Shown piece by piece: positions 26,000-38,328 of a DNA stretch of 64,000 nt. Source of the stretch: Blastococcus tunisiensis (GTDB lineage Bacteria; Actinomycetota; Actinomycetes; Mycobacteriales; Geodermatophilaceae); the NCBI RefSeq assembly GCF_900112815.1, contig NZ_FOND01000009.1, positions 151,968 through 215,967 of the forward strand, written 5' to 3'. A model generated the notes under the pieces. The model was given only the letters and a program-made list of their open reading frames with translations, had not been told where the DNA came from and did not search any database. Position 1 is the first letter of the stretch; every line of letters starts with the position of its first letter. Position numbers and translations under genes: made by a program.

Positions 26000-26917
26000 G
26001 TGCCGTCACTCCGCAGGACGCGTCCCCGCACCCCGCTGGCCGGCCGGGCGGTGCTGATCACCGGCGCGGCCCGCGGCATCGGCGCCGAACTGGCCCGCCG
26101 TGCCGCCGCGCGCGGGGCCCGCGTCGCGCTGGTGGGCCTGGAGCCCGACCGGCTGGCTGCCGTCGCCGACGAGCTGGGGCCCGAGCACCTGTGGGTGGAG
26201 GCCGACGTCACCGACGCCGACGCGCTGACGGCCGCGGTCCGGCGCGCCGTGGACACCTTCGGCGGTCTGGACATCGTGGTCGCCAACGCGGGCATCGCAC
26301 CGCTGACCACGGTCATGACCAGTTCGGCGCACGCACTGGCCCGCACGATCGAGGTCAACCTGATCGGCGCGATGCTCACCACGCACGCCGCGCTGCCCGA
26401 GATCGCCAAGCGGAGAGGCCACGTGCAGCTGATCAGCTCCGCCGCCGCCTTCACGGTCCTCCCCGGGATGAGCGCCTACTGCGCCGCCAAGGCCGGTGTC
26501 GAGCGGTTCGGCGACGCCCTCCGGCTGGAGGTCGCGCACCGCGGCGTCACCGTCGCGAGCGCGCACCCGACGTGGATCGACACCGACATGGTGCGCGACA
26601 CCGAGAACGCGCTGCCCACCTTCAAGGCCACGCGGCGGCAGCTCCCCGGGCCGCTCGGTGCCTACACCTCGGTCGAGGCCTGCGCCGACGCGCTCGTGGA
26701 GAACCTGGAGACCCGGGGCCGACGCGTGTTCGTCCCCGGGTCGGTCGGCGTCGTCTCCGCGCTGCGCCAGCTGGTGACCGGCGTGGTCGCGGAGAAGGTG
26801 GCCCTGCGGGTCTCGGCGACCCGGGTCCCGCAGCTCGAGCGCGACATCGCGGCGCTGGAGGGGCAGGAGTTCGGCGCGAACTCCATCGGGGCGCAGCGCA
26901 GGAACGGGCCCGCCTGA
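26000..26917 (+). CDS. Short-chain dehydrogenase/reductase (SDR)
   Basis: 305 residues. Classical SDR elements are present: cofactor loop TGAARGIG near residue 18, ADVTDAD, NAGIAPLTT, catalytic Ser in LISSAAAFTV, YCAAK (Tyr and Lys), then HPTWIDTDM. The absence of an Asp pairing with NAD ribose is not decided by eye. A C-terminal extension of about 60 residues (VPGSVGVVSALRQLV) is hydrophobic and may touch the membrane. GTG at 26000 has GAGGAG eight bases upstream. It would oxidise an alcohol to the ketone that the divergent Baeyer-Villiger monooxygenase uses; this pathway order is inference. Confidence 0.9.
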   Translation: MPSLRRTRPRTPLAGRAVLITGAARGIGAELARRAAARGARVALVGLEPDRLAAVADELGPEHLWVEADVTDADALTAAVRRAVDTFGGLDIVVANAGIAPLTTVMTSSAHALARTIEVNLIGAMLTTHAALPEIAKRRGHVQLISSAAAFTVLPGMSAYCAAKAGVERFGDALRLEVAHRGVTVASAHPTWIDTDMVRDTENALPTFKATRRQLPGPLGAYTSVEACADALVENLETRGRRVFVPGSVGVVSALRQLVTGVVAEKVALRVSATRVPQLERDIAALEGQEFGANSIGAQRRNGPA

Positions 26918-26960
26918 GGGCTGCGCATCGGTGGTGCTCGCGCCACCTACGGTGGACATC

Positions 26961-27446
26961 GTGCGGCGCTTCTTCTACGACACCGAGTTCATCGAGGACG
27001 GCACCACCATCGACCTCGTCTCCATCGGCGTCGTCGACGAGGCGGGCCGCGAGTTCTACGCCGTCAGCACCCAGTTCGACCCGGACAAGGCCATCCCGTG
27101 GGTGCGGCGCAACGTGCTGGACCAGCTGCCCCCGCCGGCGGACACGGCGTGGCGCAGCCGCGAGCGGATCCGCGAGGACCTGCTCGCGTTCCTCACCGGG
27201 CCGGGCGAGGAGATCGAGCTGTGGGCGTGGTTCGGCGCCTACGACCACGTCGCGCTCTGCCAGCTGTGGGGTGCGATGCCGGCCCTGCCGCGGCCGATCC
27301 CGCGGTTCACCCGGGAACTGCGGCAGCGGTGGGACGACCTCGGGCAGCCGGCGCTGCCGCCCAAGCCGCAGGGCACGCACGATGCGCTGGTCGACGCCCG
27401 CTACAACCTCGAGCGCTGGCACGCCATGGAGGCCGCCCGTCCCTGA
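26961..27446 (+). CDS. 3'-5' exoribonuclease, RNase AS family
   Basis: 161 residues like Rv2179c. The DEDD nuclease residues are seen: RRFFYDTEFIEDG (Asp and Glu of motif I), WAWFGAYDHVAL (motif II Asp) and GTHDALVDARYN (His and Asp of motif III). RNase AS degrades adenylate-rich RNA 3' tails. The GTG at 26961 lies 7 nt after TACGGT (26948-26953), the leaderless arrangement; an in-frame GTG at 26952 would overlap that hexamer. It precedes aroG as in mycobacteria, though two genes are inserted here. Confidence 0.9.
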   Translation: MRRFFYDTEFIEDGTTIDLVSIGVVDEAGREFYAVSTQFDPDKAIPWVRRNVLDQLPPPADTAWRSRERIREDLLAFLTGPGEEIELWAWFGAYDHVALCQLWGAMPALPRPIPRFTRELRQRWDDLGQPALPPKPQGTHDALVDARYNLERWHAMEAARP

Positions 27447-27469
27447 GGTCGCCTCACCACGCTCGGCGG

Positions 27470-28345
27470 CTAGCGGAGGTGGGCCCAGTCCTCGGGGTGG
27501 GCGCGCAGGTGCTCGGCCACGGTCCGCGCGGGACGCCCTGTCAGCCGCGCGACGACGTCGCTCACCGACGCCAGCTCGCCGGCGGCGATGGCCAGGTAGC
27601 TGGTGACCCACCCCTCGATCTCCCAGTCCGGGTGGCCGGACGGGCGGCGGGTCGCCCACGCCTCCTCGACGGTCTGCTGCCGGTAGTCCGCGGGACGCCC
27701 GGTGATCTCCCCGAGCACCCGCGCGGCGTCGTCCATCGAGAGGGCTTCCGGGCCGGTGACGTCCAGAGTGCGGCCGTCGAGCTCGTCGTCGTCCCGGACC
27801 AGGACGGCGGCGGCGACGTCGGCGAGGTCGTCCCGGGAGACGAAGCCGGTACGGCCGTCCCCGGCCGGGGCACTGATCACCGCGCGACCGTTCTCCGGCG
27901 TCGCGAAGAACGGCACGAAGTCGGCGTACATGCTGTGCCGCAGGAACGTGTGGCGGACGCCGGTCGCGGCGATGGCCCGCTCCGTGGCGTGGTGCTGCCG
28001 CGCGAGGGTGAAGGTGGCGTCGGCCGCGGCCCCGACGAAGGACGTGTAGACGATCCGGCCGACCCCGGCCTCGGCCGCCGCCGCGACTGCGGTCAGGTGC
28101 TGTTCCAGCCGGTCCTCGGCCTCGGCCGCCGACACCAGGTAGAGGGTGTCCACGCCCCGGAGCGCGTCGCGGAAGCCCTCTCCGTCGGCGTAGCCGGCGG
28201 GGTTCTCCACCACTTCCGCGCCGGGCAGCTCCGGCGCGCGGGCGGCGTCGCGGACGACGAGTCGCAGCGGCCCCGCGGCCGCCGCCGGGAGCCGGGCGGC
28301 GACCCGGCCTCCGAGCGCACCGGTCACTCCGGTCAGACCGATCAC
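27470..28345 (-). CDS. NmrA-like NAD(P)H-binding Rossmann protein
   Basis: 291 residues. The loop MIGLTGVTGALGGRV is the NAD(P)-binding GxxGxxG motif; YTSFVGAAADATFTLARQHHATE and VSRDDLADVAAAVLV place it with the atypical SDR / NmrA and NAD(P)H:quinone oxidoreductase 2 group. The usual SDR Tyr-Lys pair is not evident. The substrate is not known; redox sensing is possible. GTG start with GGGAGG six bases upstream. It is divergent from pfkA and converges on the RNase AS gene with only 23 bp between. Confidence 0.85.
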   Translation of the reverse strand: MIGLTGVTGALGGRVAARLPAAAAGPLRLVVRDAARAPELPGAEVVENPAGYADGEGFRDALRGVDTLYLVSAAEAEDRLEQHLTAVAAAAEAGVGRIVYTSFVGAAADATFTLARQHHATERAIAATGVRHTFLRHSMYADFVPFFATPENGRAVISAPAGDGRTGFVSRDDLADVAAAVLVRDDDELDGRTLDVTGPEALSMDDAARVLGEITGRPADYRQQTVEEAWATRRPSGHPDWEIEGWVTSYLAIAAGELASVSDVVARLTGRPARTVAEHLRAHPEDWAHLR

Positions 28346-28431
28346 GAAGATCCTCCCTGCGGGGCTGTGAGCTGCGGCATCATGTCCTGGACCAACCTGA
28401 CCGGACCCCGACCCCTTCCCGGAGGACCAGC

Positions 28432-31888
<3,457 letters not shown>

Positions 31889-31953
31889 CCCTCCGGGGGA
31901 CTCCCGGCGGCCGGCTTGACCGCGGTCTGCATCCGGTCGATCGTGGTCCGGCG

Positions 31954-32466
31954 ATGACCGCCCACCGCGCACGTGCCGTCCGGGCGGTAGGGCCGGGCTT
32001 CCTCGCCCTCGCGCTGCTCGTCGCCTGTTCCGCTTCCGGGAGCGGTGCCGGGTCGCCCACAGCTGCACGGACGACTGCGTCCGACTGCGCCGGGTCCGAG
32101 TCGGTCACGCGCGGACCTCCGGAGGCCCTCGTGGCGGACCTGGGCGGCGACGGAGCGCCGAGGGTGGTCGGAGAGGGGAACCTCTACTTTCTCACCCCCG
32201 CGGAAGGCACCTGGGGCGACGCTGCCGAACGCCGGACCGACGGCATCTACCTGAAGCTGGGTCTGTGGGTCGGCACCGACTCCGCTCCCGATGTCGACGT
32301 CCGGGAAGCGGATGGGCCCGGTGTCGGCCGGGTCGACCAGTCGCCCACGGCCGACGGCCTGCCGGGATTCCTGCCGACGGGGGTCCACGTCCCGACCGCG
32401 GGCTGCTGGCGGGTCACGGCTTCACTCGGAGACGACGTCGCCGCGATCCACGTGCTGTTCGAATAG
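31954..32466 (+). CDS. Putative secreted lipoprotein, unknown function
   Basis: 170 residues. Signal sequence with an Arg-rich n-region (MTAHRARAVRAVG) and hydrophobic core ending LLVACSAS, a lipobox with Cys about residue 25. A Ser/Gly/Thr-rich linker follows, then a compact domain with WVGTDSAPDVDVRE, FLPTGVHVPTAGCWRVTA and VLFE at the end. The GCW-x-V pattern resembles small extracytoplasmic beta domains, but no family is recognised. No clear ribosome site precedes the ATG. It lies alone between ltaE and the convergent nfo. Confidence 0.7.
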   Translation: MTAHRARAVRAVGPGFLALALLVACSASGSGAGSPTAARTTASDCAGSESVTRGPPEALVADLGGDGAPRVVGEGNLYFLTPAEGTWGDAAERRTDGIYLKLGLWVGTDSAPDVDVREADGPGVGRVDQSPTADGLPGFLPTGVHVPTAGCWRVTASLGDDVAAIHVLFE

Positions 32467-32509
32467 CCGGGGACGACCCGCTGGGGCCCGCGCTGGAGCC
32501 ACGAGCGCG

Positions 32510-33409
32510 TCAGGCGCCGTCGAACTCGACCGGATCGCCGATCAGCGAGTTCAGCAGCTTGATGTCGGCGGCGTGCCCGCCGTACGGCGAGCCGTCCTTC
32601 TCGGACGGCGTCTCCACCACGACGGACACCCCGGCCATCGACGGGTGGGCGAGCAGCTCGGCGAAGGGCGCGACCCCGATCGAGCCCTCGCCGATGGTGG
32701 TGTGCCGGTCCCGCTTGGAGCCGCACCCGTCGAGCGAGTCGTTGGCGTGCACCAGGCCCAGCCGGCCCGGGCCCACGGTCGCCTCGAGCGCGTCCAGGGT
32801 CGCCGTCATCCCGCCCGGCGCCGCGAGGTCGTGGCCGGCCGCCCAGGCGTGGCAGGTGTCGAAGCAGACGCCGAGCAGCGGGTGGTCCTCCAGCGCCGCG
32901 AAGTACGGCCCGAGGTCCTCGACCGTGGCGGCCAGCGCCTTGCCGCCGCCGGCGGTCGGCTCGACGAGCAGCCGGGGCGAGCCCGCGGGAAGGCCGTCGA
33001 GCACCGGCAGCAGCCGTTCGCGCAGTTGGCGCAGGGCGGCCTCGTAGCGGTCCTCGCCCACGGCCGACCCGGCGTGCACGACGACGCCGGCGCAGCCGAG
33101 CTCCGCACCACGCCGCAGGTTGTGCGCGATGGAGGCGATGGACTGCTCGACGGTCGCCTCGGTGGGGGAGCCGACGTTCACCAGGAACGGGGTGTGGATG
33201 AACGCGGGCACCGAGCGCTCCGCGCAGCCCTCGACGAACAGTGCGTCCTGCCGCGCATCGCCGTCGGTCAGCTTCCAGCCGCGCGGGTTGCCCACGAACA
33301 CCTGGACGGCGCGGGCGCCCACCGCGTCGGTGTACGCCAGCCCGCCCGTCGCGAGGCCGCCCTTGATCTGGATGTGCGCCCCGATGGGAGGCGACGGGAT
33401 CCCGGTCAG
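32510..33409 (-). CDS. nfo: Deoxyribonuclease IV (AP endonuclease), likely CTG start
   Basis: Xylose-isomerase-fold AP endonuclease of about 299 residues. Blocks: PIGAHIQIKGGLATGGLAY, VFVGNPRGWK, VVVHAGSAVGEDRY, LLVEPTAGGGK, VCFDTCHAWAAGHD, LVHANDS, CGSKRDRHTTIGEG and VVVETPSEKDG, which carry the zinc ligands. It nicks DNA 5' to abasic sites in base excision repair. No ATG, GTG or TTG precedes the conserved N-terminus; a CTG at 33409 forms a four-base CTGA overlap with the pknL stop, analogous to the GTGA and ATGA joints elsewhere here. Longer starts would run far back inside pknL. Translational coupling to the kinase gene is likely. Confidence 0.88.
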   Translation of the reverse strand: MTGIPSPPIGAHIQIKGGLATGGLAYTDAVGARAVQVFVGNPRGWKLTDGDARQDALFVEGCAERSVPAFIHTPFLVNVGSPTEATVEQSIASIAHNLRRGAELGCAGVVVHAGSAVGEDRYEAALRQLRERLLPVLDGLPAGSPRLLVEPTAGGGKALAATVEDLGPYFAALEDHPLLGVCFDTCHAWAAGHDLAAPGGMTATLDALEATVGPGRLGLVHANDSLDGCGSKRDRHTTIGEGSIGVAPFAELLAHPSMAGVSVVVETPSEKDGSPYGGHAADIKLLNSLIGDPVEFDGA

Positions 33410-35394
33410 AACGCCACCAGGATCTTCACCGCAGTGCCCTGCTCGACGCTCTCGCCGGCGGCGGGCTGCTGCTGGCGCACCTTGTTGCCGAAGAACTTGG
33501 TGGCGTCGACGGTCAGCCCCGCGGCCTGCAGCGCCGCGACCGCCTCCTCCTCCTTCATCCCGGCCACGTCGGGCACGACGACCAGCGGGACCCCGGCGGA
33601 GACCACGATCGTCAGCGCGCTGCCGTAGGGGACGGGGCCCGCGGCGGGGCCGGGGGTGATGGCCATGACCTCGCCCGGGTCCACGTCGGCGCTCCGGCCG
33701 TCCTCGCCGCGGGTGACCGTGAACCCGAGCGCCTCCAGGTTGGCCACCGCCTGCTCGGGGCTCTGCCCGGTCACGTCGGGCACGACGACCGGCTCGTGGC
33801 CGAGGCTCACCTGCACGGTCACCACCGAGTCGCGCGGCAGCGCGGTGCCGGCCGGCGGGTCGAAACCGATGACCAGACCCGGCGCGACGGCGTCGCTGTA
33901 GAGCTCGGCGACGGTGACCTGGATCGCCGACCGTTCCTCCTGGAGGAAGGTGACGACGTCGTCCACGGGCTGGCCGACCAGCTCGGTGGGCACGGTGAAG
34001 CGCTCCGGCCCCTGCGAGACGACGAGACGGACGTCGGTGCCGCGGATCGCCTCGCCGGGCTCGGGATCGGTGGACATGACGACGCCGGCGGGGAACTCCT
34101 CGCTCCAGACCTCCTCGCAGCAGTCGGGGGTCAGCCCCGCCTCCTGCAGCAGGTCGATCGCCGCGGCCTCGTCCTGGCCCACCAGCTGCGGGATCTGCGT
34201 CCACCGGCCGCTGCCCAGCCACCAGCCGATCGCCCCGATGGTGATGGCCAGCAGGGCGATGATCGCGACGGCGAACCGGGCCCGCCGGCGGCGGATGTGC
34301 TGCGGGACGCCGGGGCGCGGGCGTTCCAGTGCGGCCGGCCGCCGGCCGTTCACGTTCATCGTGGCGCCGCCCGCGGCCGGCAGCATGCTGGTCCGGCCCG
34401 TGCGATCGGTGCGCTGGCCGCCGAGCACGGCGGTCCCGGGGTCGCTGGGGTGGCGCGGCCGGGAGGGCCGGTTGGTCGGCCGCAGGGTGCCCGGCCCGGC
34501 GGTGCTGCGCCCCGTCGGCACCGGGACCGGCTCGATCCCGAGGTCCTTGCGCACGTGACCGAGCTCGGCGAGGAACGCGCCGGCGTCCACCGGCCGGCCC
34601 GCCGGGTCACGGCGGGTGGTGCGGGCCACCAGCTCGTCGACCGCCCACGGCAGCCCCTCGACCTCGTCCGACGGGGCCGGGACGTCGTGGTGCACGTGCT
34701 GGTAGGCCACCGCCAGCGGCGTGTCCCCGCCGTAGGGCGGGTGCCCGGTGAGCATCTCGTAGAGCACGATGCCGGCGGCGTAGATGTCGCTGCGGGCGTC
34801 GGCCTTGCCGCGTTCGAGCTGCTCGGGCGACAGGTAGGCGACGGTGCCGATGAGCACACCGCCGGTCTGGCTGGCCTGGGCGGTCCCGGTGCCGACGACG
34901 GCGCGGGCCAGGCCGAAGTCGGCCACCTTCACCACGCCGTCGAGGCCGATGAGGACGTTCTCCGGCTTGATGTCGCGGTGCACGATGCCGGCCCGGTGGG
35001 CGGCGGTCAGCCCGGACAGGGTCGGCTCGAGGACGGCGAACGCCTCGGCGACGGTCAGCCGGCCCCGGGCGGTGAGCAGGTCGCGCAGGGTGCGCCCGCG
35101 GACGAGCTCCATGACCAGGAACACCAGCCCCTGGTCGCTGCCCTGGTCGCTGACGCCGACCACGTTCGGGTGGCTGAGCATGGCCGCGGCGCGCGCCTCG
35201 CGGGTGAACCGGTCGACGAACGTCGGGTCGTGCGCGAGGTGCTCGGCCATGACCTTGACCGCGACCGTCTTGTGCAACCGCAGATCGGTGGCCGCGTACA
35301 CCGTCGACATGCCGCCGCGCGCGACCCGCTCCTCGAGGCGGTAGCGCCCCTCGAGGACCAGGCCCACGACGGGGTCGCTCACGGCGGTGTCCAC
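33406..35394 (-). CDS. pknL: Ser/Thr protein kinase with four PASTA domains (PknL/PknB type)
   Basis: 662 residues. Kinase domain about 12-280: ERVARGGMSTVYAA loop, Lys in VAVKVM, HRDIKPENVLI, DFGLA and SPEQLERGKADARSDIYA. A basic, Pro-rich juxtamembrane stretch, one membrane helix (about 370-392, FAVAIIALLAITIGAIGWW) and four extracellular PASTA repeats follow (for example VPDVTGQSPEQAVANLEALG). PASTA domains bind peptidoglycan fragments, so it should couple wall state to phosphorylation. The position near the Rv2175c homologue suggests PknL, whose M. tuberculosis version lacks PASTA as I recall. The GTG lies 7 nt after TACACT (35407-35402), a leaderless start. Confidence 0.93.
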   Translation of the reverse strand: MDTAVSDPVVGLVLEGRYRLEERVARGGMSTVYAATDLRLHKTVAVKVMAEHLAHDPTFVDRFTREARAAAMLSHPNVVGVSDQGSDQGLVFLVMELVRGRTLRDLLTARGRLTVAEAFAVLEPTLSGLTAAHRAGIVHRDIKPENVLIGLDGVVKVADFGLARAVVGTGTAQASQTGGVLIGTVAYLSPEQLERGKADARSDIYAAGIVLYEMLTGHPPYGGDTPLAVAYQHVHHDVPAPSDEVEGLPWAVDELVARTTRRDPAGRPVDAGAFLAELGHVRKDLGIEPVPVPTGRSTAGPGTLRPTNRPSRPRHPSDPGTAVLGGQRTDRTGRTSMLPAAGGATMNVNGRRPAALERPRPGVPQHIRRRRARFAVAIIALLAITIGAIGWWLGSGRWTQIPQLVGQDEAAAIDLLQEAGLTPDCCEEVWSEEFPAGVVMSTDPEPGEAIRGTDVRLVVSQGPERFTVPTELVGQPVDDVVTFLQEERSAIQVTVAELYSDAVAPGLVIGFDPPAGTALPRDSVVTVQVSLGHEPVVVPDVTGQSPEQAVANLEALGFTVTRGEDGRSADVDPGEVMAITPGPAAGPVPYGSALTIVVSAGVPLVVVPDVAGMKEEEAVAALQAAGLTVDATKFFGNKVRQQQPAAGESVEQGTAVKILVAF

Positions 35395-35528
35395 TCGAGC
35401 GAGTGTAGGTAGGAGTCGGGCGCGGACAGGCCAACCACGCGGTGCAGGGGGCCGCCGTGGCCGGTGGTGCGAATGAAATGGACCACCCCGCCGCCCGCCG
35501 CGGGTGTGCCGACGACGGGCGGCGGTCG

Positions 35529-35584
35529 GAGGGCCCCGTCCCGCTCACCGCTCACGAGATCGCGGCGAGCCTCCGGACGGGGCC
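35529..35584. repeat. 56-bp hairpin repeat, copy 4 (terminator-like)
   Basis: 48 of 56 positions match copy 2, with arms GGGCCCCGTCC and GGACGGGGCCC. It lies three bases after the glyA stop, in the 193-bp gap before pknL, and probably ends the glyA transcript. Confidence 0.8.
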
Positions 35585-35587
35585 CGA

Positions 35588-37066
35588 TCAGCCCAGGTCC
35601 AGCCCGGCGTAGAGCGGATGACCGCTGAGCAGCTCCGCCGCGGCGTCGCGGGTGCGGTCGGCGAGCCCCTCGGCCAGCGTGTACTTGGCGCGGGACGGCT
35701 CGTTCGAGGACGTCGTCGTCGGCGTCGTCCCCTCGAGGACGCCGGCGATGAGCTCGGCCACCTGGTCGAACTCGGCGGCCCCGAAGCCCCGGGTGGTCAG
35801 CGCCGGGGTGCCGATCCGGACGCCCGAGGTGTACCAGGCGCCGTTCGGGTCGGCCGGGACCGAGTTGCGGTTGGTGACGATGCCGGCGTCGAGCAGGGCG
35901 GACTCCGCCTGCCGGCCGGTCAGCCCGAAGGAGGTGACGTCGAGCAGCACGAGGTGGTTGTCCGTGCCGTCGGTGACCAGCCGGACGCCGCGCTTGCGCA
36001 GGCCGTCGGCCAGGGTGACCGCGTTGTCGACGATGTTCTGCGCGTACGTCGCGAAGGATGGCTGCCGGGCCTCGGCGAAGGCCACGGCCTTGGCGGCCAT
36101 CACGTGGGGGAGCGGCCCCCCGAGCACCATGGGGCAGCCGCGGTCGACGGCGTCGGCGAACTCCGGCTGGGCGAGCACGAAGCCACCGCGCGGGCCGCGC
36201 AGCGACTTGTGGCTGGTGCTGGTGACGACGTGGGCGTGCGGCACGGGGTCGAAGTCCCCGGTGAGCACCTTGCCCGCGACCAGGCCGGCGAAGTGGGCCA
36301 TGTCGACGACGAGCGTGGCCCCCACCTCGTCGGCGATCTCCCGCATGGCGGCGAAGTCCACCCGCCGCGGGTAGGCGGAGTACCCGGCCATCATGATCAG
36401 CGGGCGGAACTCGTGGGCACGGGCGCGGACGGCGGCGTAGTCGAGCAGGCCGGTGCCCGGGTCGGTGCCGTAGGAGGACTGCTCGAACATCTTGCCGCTG
36501 ATGTTGGGCCGGAAGCCGTGGGTGAGGTGGCCGCCCGAGTCCAGCGACATGCCCAGCATCCGCTGGTCGCCCAGCGCCCGGCGCAGCTGCGCCCAGTCGG
36601 CGTCGGTCAGGTCGTTGACGTGCTTGGCGCCGGCCTTCTCCAGTGCCGGCAGCTCCACCCGCTGGGCGAGGACGGCCCAGAACGCGACCAGGTTGGCGTC
36701 GATGCCCGAGTGCGGCTGGACGTAGGCGTGGGCGGCGCCGAACAGCTCGCGGGCGTGCTCGGCGGCGAGCGCCTCGACGGTGTCGACGTTCTGGCAGCCG
36801 GCGTAGAAGCGGTGCCCGACGGTGCCCTCGGCGTACTTGTCGCTGAACCAGTTGCCCATGGTCAGCAGCACGGCGGGGCTCGCGTAGTTTTCGCTGGCGA
36901 TGAGCTTGAGCGAGGCCCGCTGGTCGGCCAGCTCCTGGCCGATGGCGTCGGCCACGCGGGGCTCGACCGCGCCGATCACCGCCAGGGCGTTGCGGTAGGC
37001 GGCCGAAGCGGCCGCGCCGTCGAACGAGTGGGTGCCTACGGGCTGGTTCTCAACTGACGTGGTCAT
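35588..37066 (-). CDS. glyA: Serine hydroxymethyltransferase (GlyA)
   Basis: PLP enzyme converting serine and tetrahydrofolate to glycine and 5,10-methylene-THF. 492 residues, the longer actinobacterial form. Seen: [54 protein letters not shown] and the PLP Lys in [14 protein letters not shown]. Inserts between residues 130 and 200 account for the extra length. The ATG at 37066 follows AGGAG. A ZTP riboswitch precedes it, so expression should rise when one-carbon folate runs low. The neighbour metF at 43145 uses the product. Confidence 0.96.
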   Translation of the reverse strand: MTTSVENQPVGTHSFDGAAASAAYRNALAVIGAVEPRVADAIGQELADQRASLKLIASENYASPAVLLTMGNWFSDKYAEGTVGHRFYAGCQNVDTVEALAAEHARELFGAAHAYVQPHSGIDANLVAFWAVLAQRVELPALEKAGAKHVNDLTDADWAQLRRALGDQRMLGMSLDSGGHLTHGFRPNISGKMFEQSSYGTDPGTGLLDYAAVRARAHEFRPLIMMAGYSAYPRRVDFAAMREIADEVGATLVVDMAHFAGLVAGKVLTGDFDPVPHAHVVTSTSHKSLRGPRGGFVLAQPEFADAVDRGCPMVLGGPLPHVMAAKAVAFAEARQPSFATYAQNIVDNAVTLADGLRKRGVRLVTDGTDNHLVLLDVTSFGLTGRQAESALLDAGIVTNRNSVPADPNGAWYTSGVRIGTPALTTRGFGAAEFDQVAELIAGVLEGTTPTTTSSNEPSRAKYTLAEGLADRTRDAAAELLSGHPLYAGLDLG

Positions 37067-37094
37067 CGGGGGCTCCTGGACGGGACGTCGGGAA

Positions 37095-37173
37095 GGTGCC
37101 CAGGCGCACGGCAGGGTCCTCCAGGCCGCTCCCCGGTGGTGGCCCACCTCGACGCGCCAGTCACGGCCCGTCC
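37095..37173 (-). promoter_or_regulatory. ZMP/ZTP riboswitch (pfl motif) before glyA
   Basis: Read on the minus strand: GGGCCGTGACTGGCG, then AGGTGGGCCACCACCGGGGA and, after a variable region, the pseudoknot half CGCCTGGGCA. These are the conserved blocks of the pfl class, which by family knowledge turns on folate and purine genes when ZTP accumulates. It ends about 30 nt before the glyA ATG. A GATAAC -10 candidate lies just upstream, overlapping the end of the lldD-type gene. Confidence 0.9.
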
Positions 37174-37178
37174 TCAGG

Positions 37179-38312
37179 TTATCGCGCCGGGGTGACCGCG
37201 TCGCGGGGCACCGACCGGACGTCGGGCACCCCGCACAGCAGCATGGTGTGCGCGAGCTGCGCGGTCAGTCCGTCCAGCACGCGGGAGACGCCGTCGGCGC
37301 CGCCGGTGGCCAGGCCCCAGATCGCCGGCCGCCCGACGAACACCGCGTCCGCACCCAGGGCGAGCGCAGTGAACACGTCCGATCCGCTCCGGAGCCCGCC
37401 GTCGACGTAGACCTCGGCGTCGTCGCCGACGGCGTCGACCACCTCGGGGAGGGCGTGGGCGCTGGCGACCGCCGGGTCGGCCTGCCGGCCGCCGTGCGTG
37501 GACACCCACACCGCGGCCGCGCCGGCCTGCACGCACCGCGCCGCGTCGTCGCCCCGGAGCACCCCCTTGGTGACCACCGGGAGGCCGGACAGGTCGCCGA
37601 AGCGGGCGATGTCGTCGACGGTCCAGACGGGCGACTCGGCCTCGACGGCGCTCTCGGTCGGCAGGTTCCCCGGCGGCAGGTCGGCCGGCAGGGCGAAGCC
37701 GCTGGCCACGTCGCGCAGCCGCCGGCCGAGGACCGGCAGGTCGACGGTGAGCACGAGAGCGCGGTAGCCGGCCTGCCCGGCGCGGCGGGCGAGGTCGTCG
37801 GTGTGGGCGGGGGAGTGCTGCCGGTAGAGCTGGAACCACTTCGGCGCGCCGGGCTCGGTGGCCGCCACCTCGGCCAGCGGGGCGCTCGCCGAGGTGGAGA
37901 CCGTCAGCAGGGCACCCGACGCGGCGGCGGCACGGGCGCTGCCGCGCTCCCCGTCCGGGTGGGCCAGCGCCTGGTAGGCCCAGGGGGCGATGCCGATCGG
38001 CGTCGCGACGTCGCTGCCCAGCAGCGACGTGCGCAGGCGGACGGCCGACAGCCCGGTCAGCACGCGGGGCCGCAGCCGCCAGGTCCGCCACGCCGCGGGC
38101 GCCTCGGCGAGGGTGGTCTCGGACTCCGCGCCACCGGCGTAGAAGTCGGCGACCGCCGGCGGGAGGAGGGCGGCGGCCTCGGCCTCCAGGGCGGCCAGGT
38201 CGAGGTGCTCGGGCGCCGCGGTCGCCGGGTCGGACTCCCGGCGCTGGCGCGGCGCTCCCGGACCGCCGAGCGCCTGCCCGGGCACCGTGGGTGCGTCGTC
38301 GGCGGTGGCCAT
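37179..38312 (-). CDS. FMN-dependent alpha-hydroxy-acid oxidizing protein (LldD-like)
   Basis: 377 residues of the lactate/glycolate/mandelate oxidase family. Seen: [15 protein letters not shown] (N-terminal Tyr), [51 protein letters not shown] with Lys, and [14 protein letters not shown] carrying the catalytic His and Arg (family SNHGGRQLD), then [14 protein letters not shown] and [11 protein letters not shown] for FMN phosphate. The exact substrate is not predictable. The start at ATG 38312 is fixed by TAGGGT 8 nt upstream. Its promoter is interlocked with that of the divergent DNA-binding gene. Confidence 0.9.
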   Translation of the reverse strand: MATADDAPTVPGQALGGPGAPRQRRESDPATAAPEHLDLAALEAEAAALLPPAVADFYAGGAESETTLAEAPAAWRTWRLRPRVLTGLSAVRLRTSLLGSDVATPIGIAPWAYQALAHPDGERGSARAAAASGALLTVSTSASAPLAEVAATEPGAPKWFQLYRQHSPAHTDDLARRAGQAGYRALVLTVDLPVLGRRLRDVASGFALPADLPPGNLPTESAVEAESPVWTVDDIARFGDLSGLPVVTKGVLRGDDAARCVQAGAAAVWVSTHGGRQADPAVASAHALPEVVDAVGDDAEVYVDGGLRSGSDVFTALALGADAVFVGRPAIWGLATGGADGVSRVLDGLTAQLAHTMLLCGVPDVRSVPRDAVTPAR

Positions 38313-38328
38313 AGGCTGGCACCCTATG
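38310..38328. promoter_or_regulatory. Interlocked back-to-back leaderless promoters
   Basis: Two start codons face away from each other (ATG minus at 38312, ATG plus at 38326) with 13 bp between. The plus -10 TAGGCT (38312-38317) begins on the first base of the minus ATG; the minus -10 TAGGGT (38326-38321) begins on the first base of the plus ATG. Each -10 is 8 nt from its own ATG. The 21-bp site is almost perfectly two-fold symmetric (CCATAGG...CCTATGG). Confidence 0.8.
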
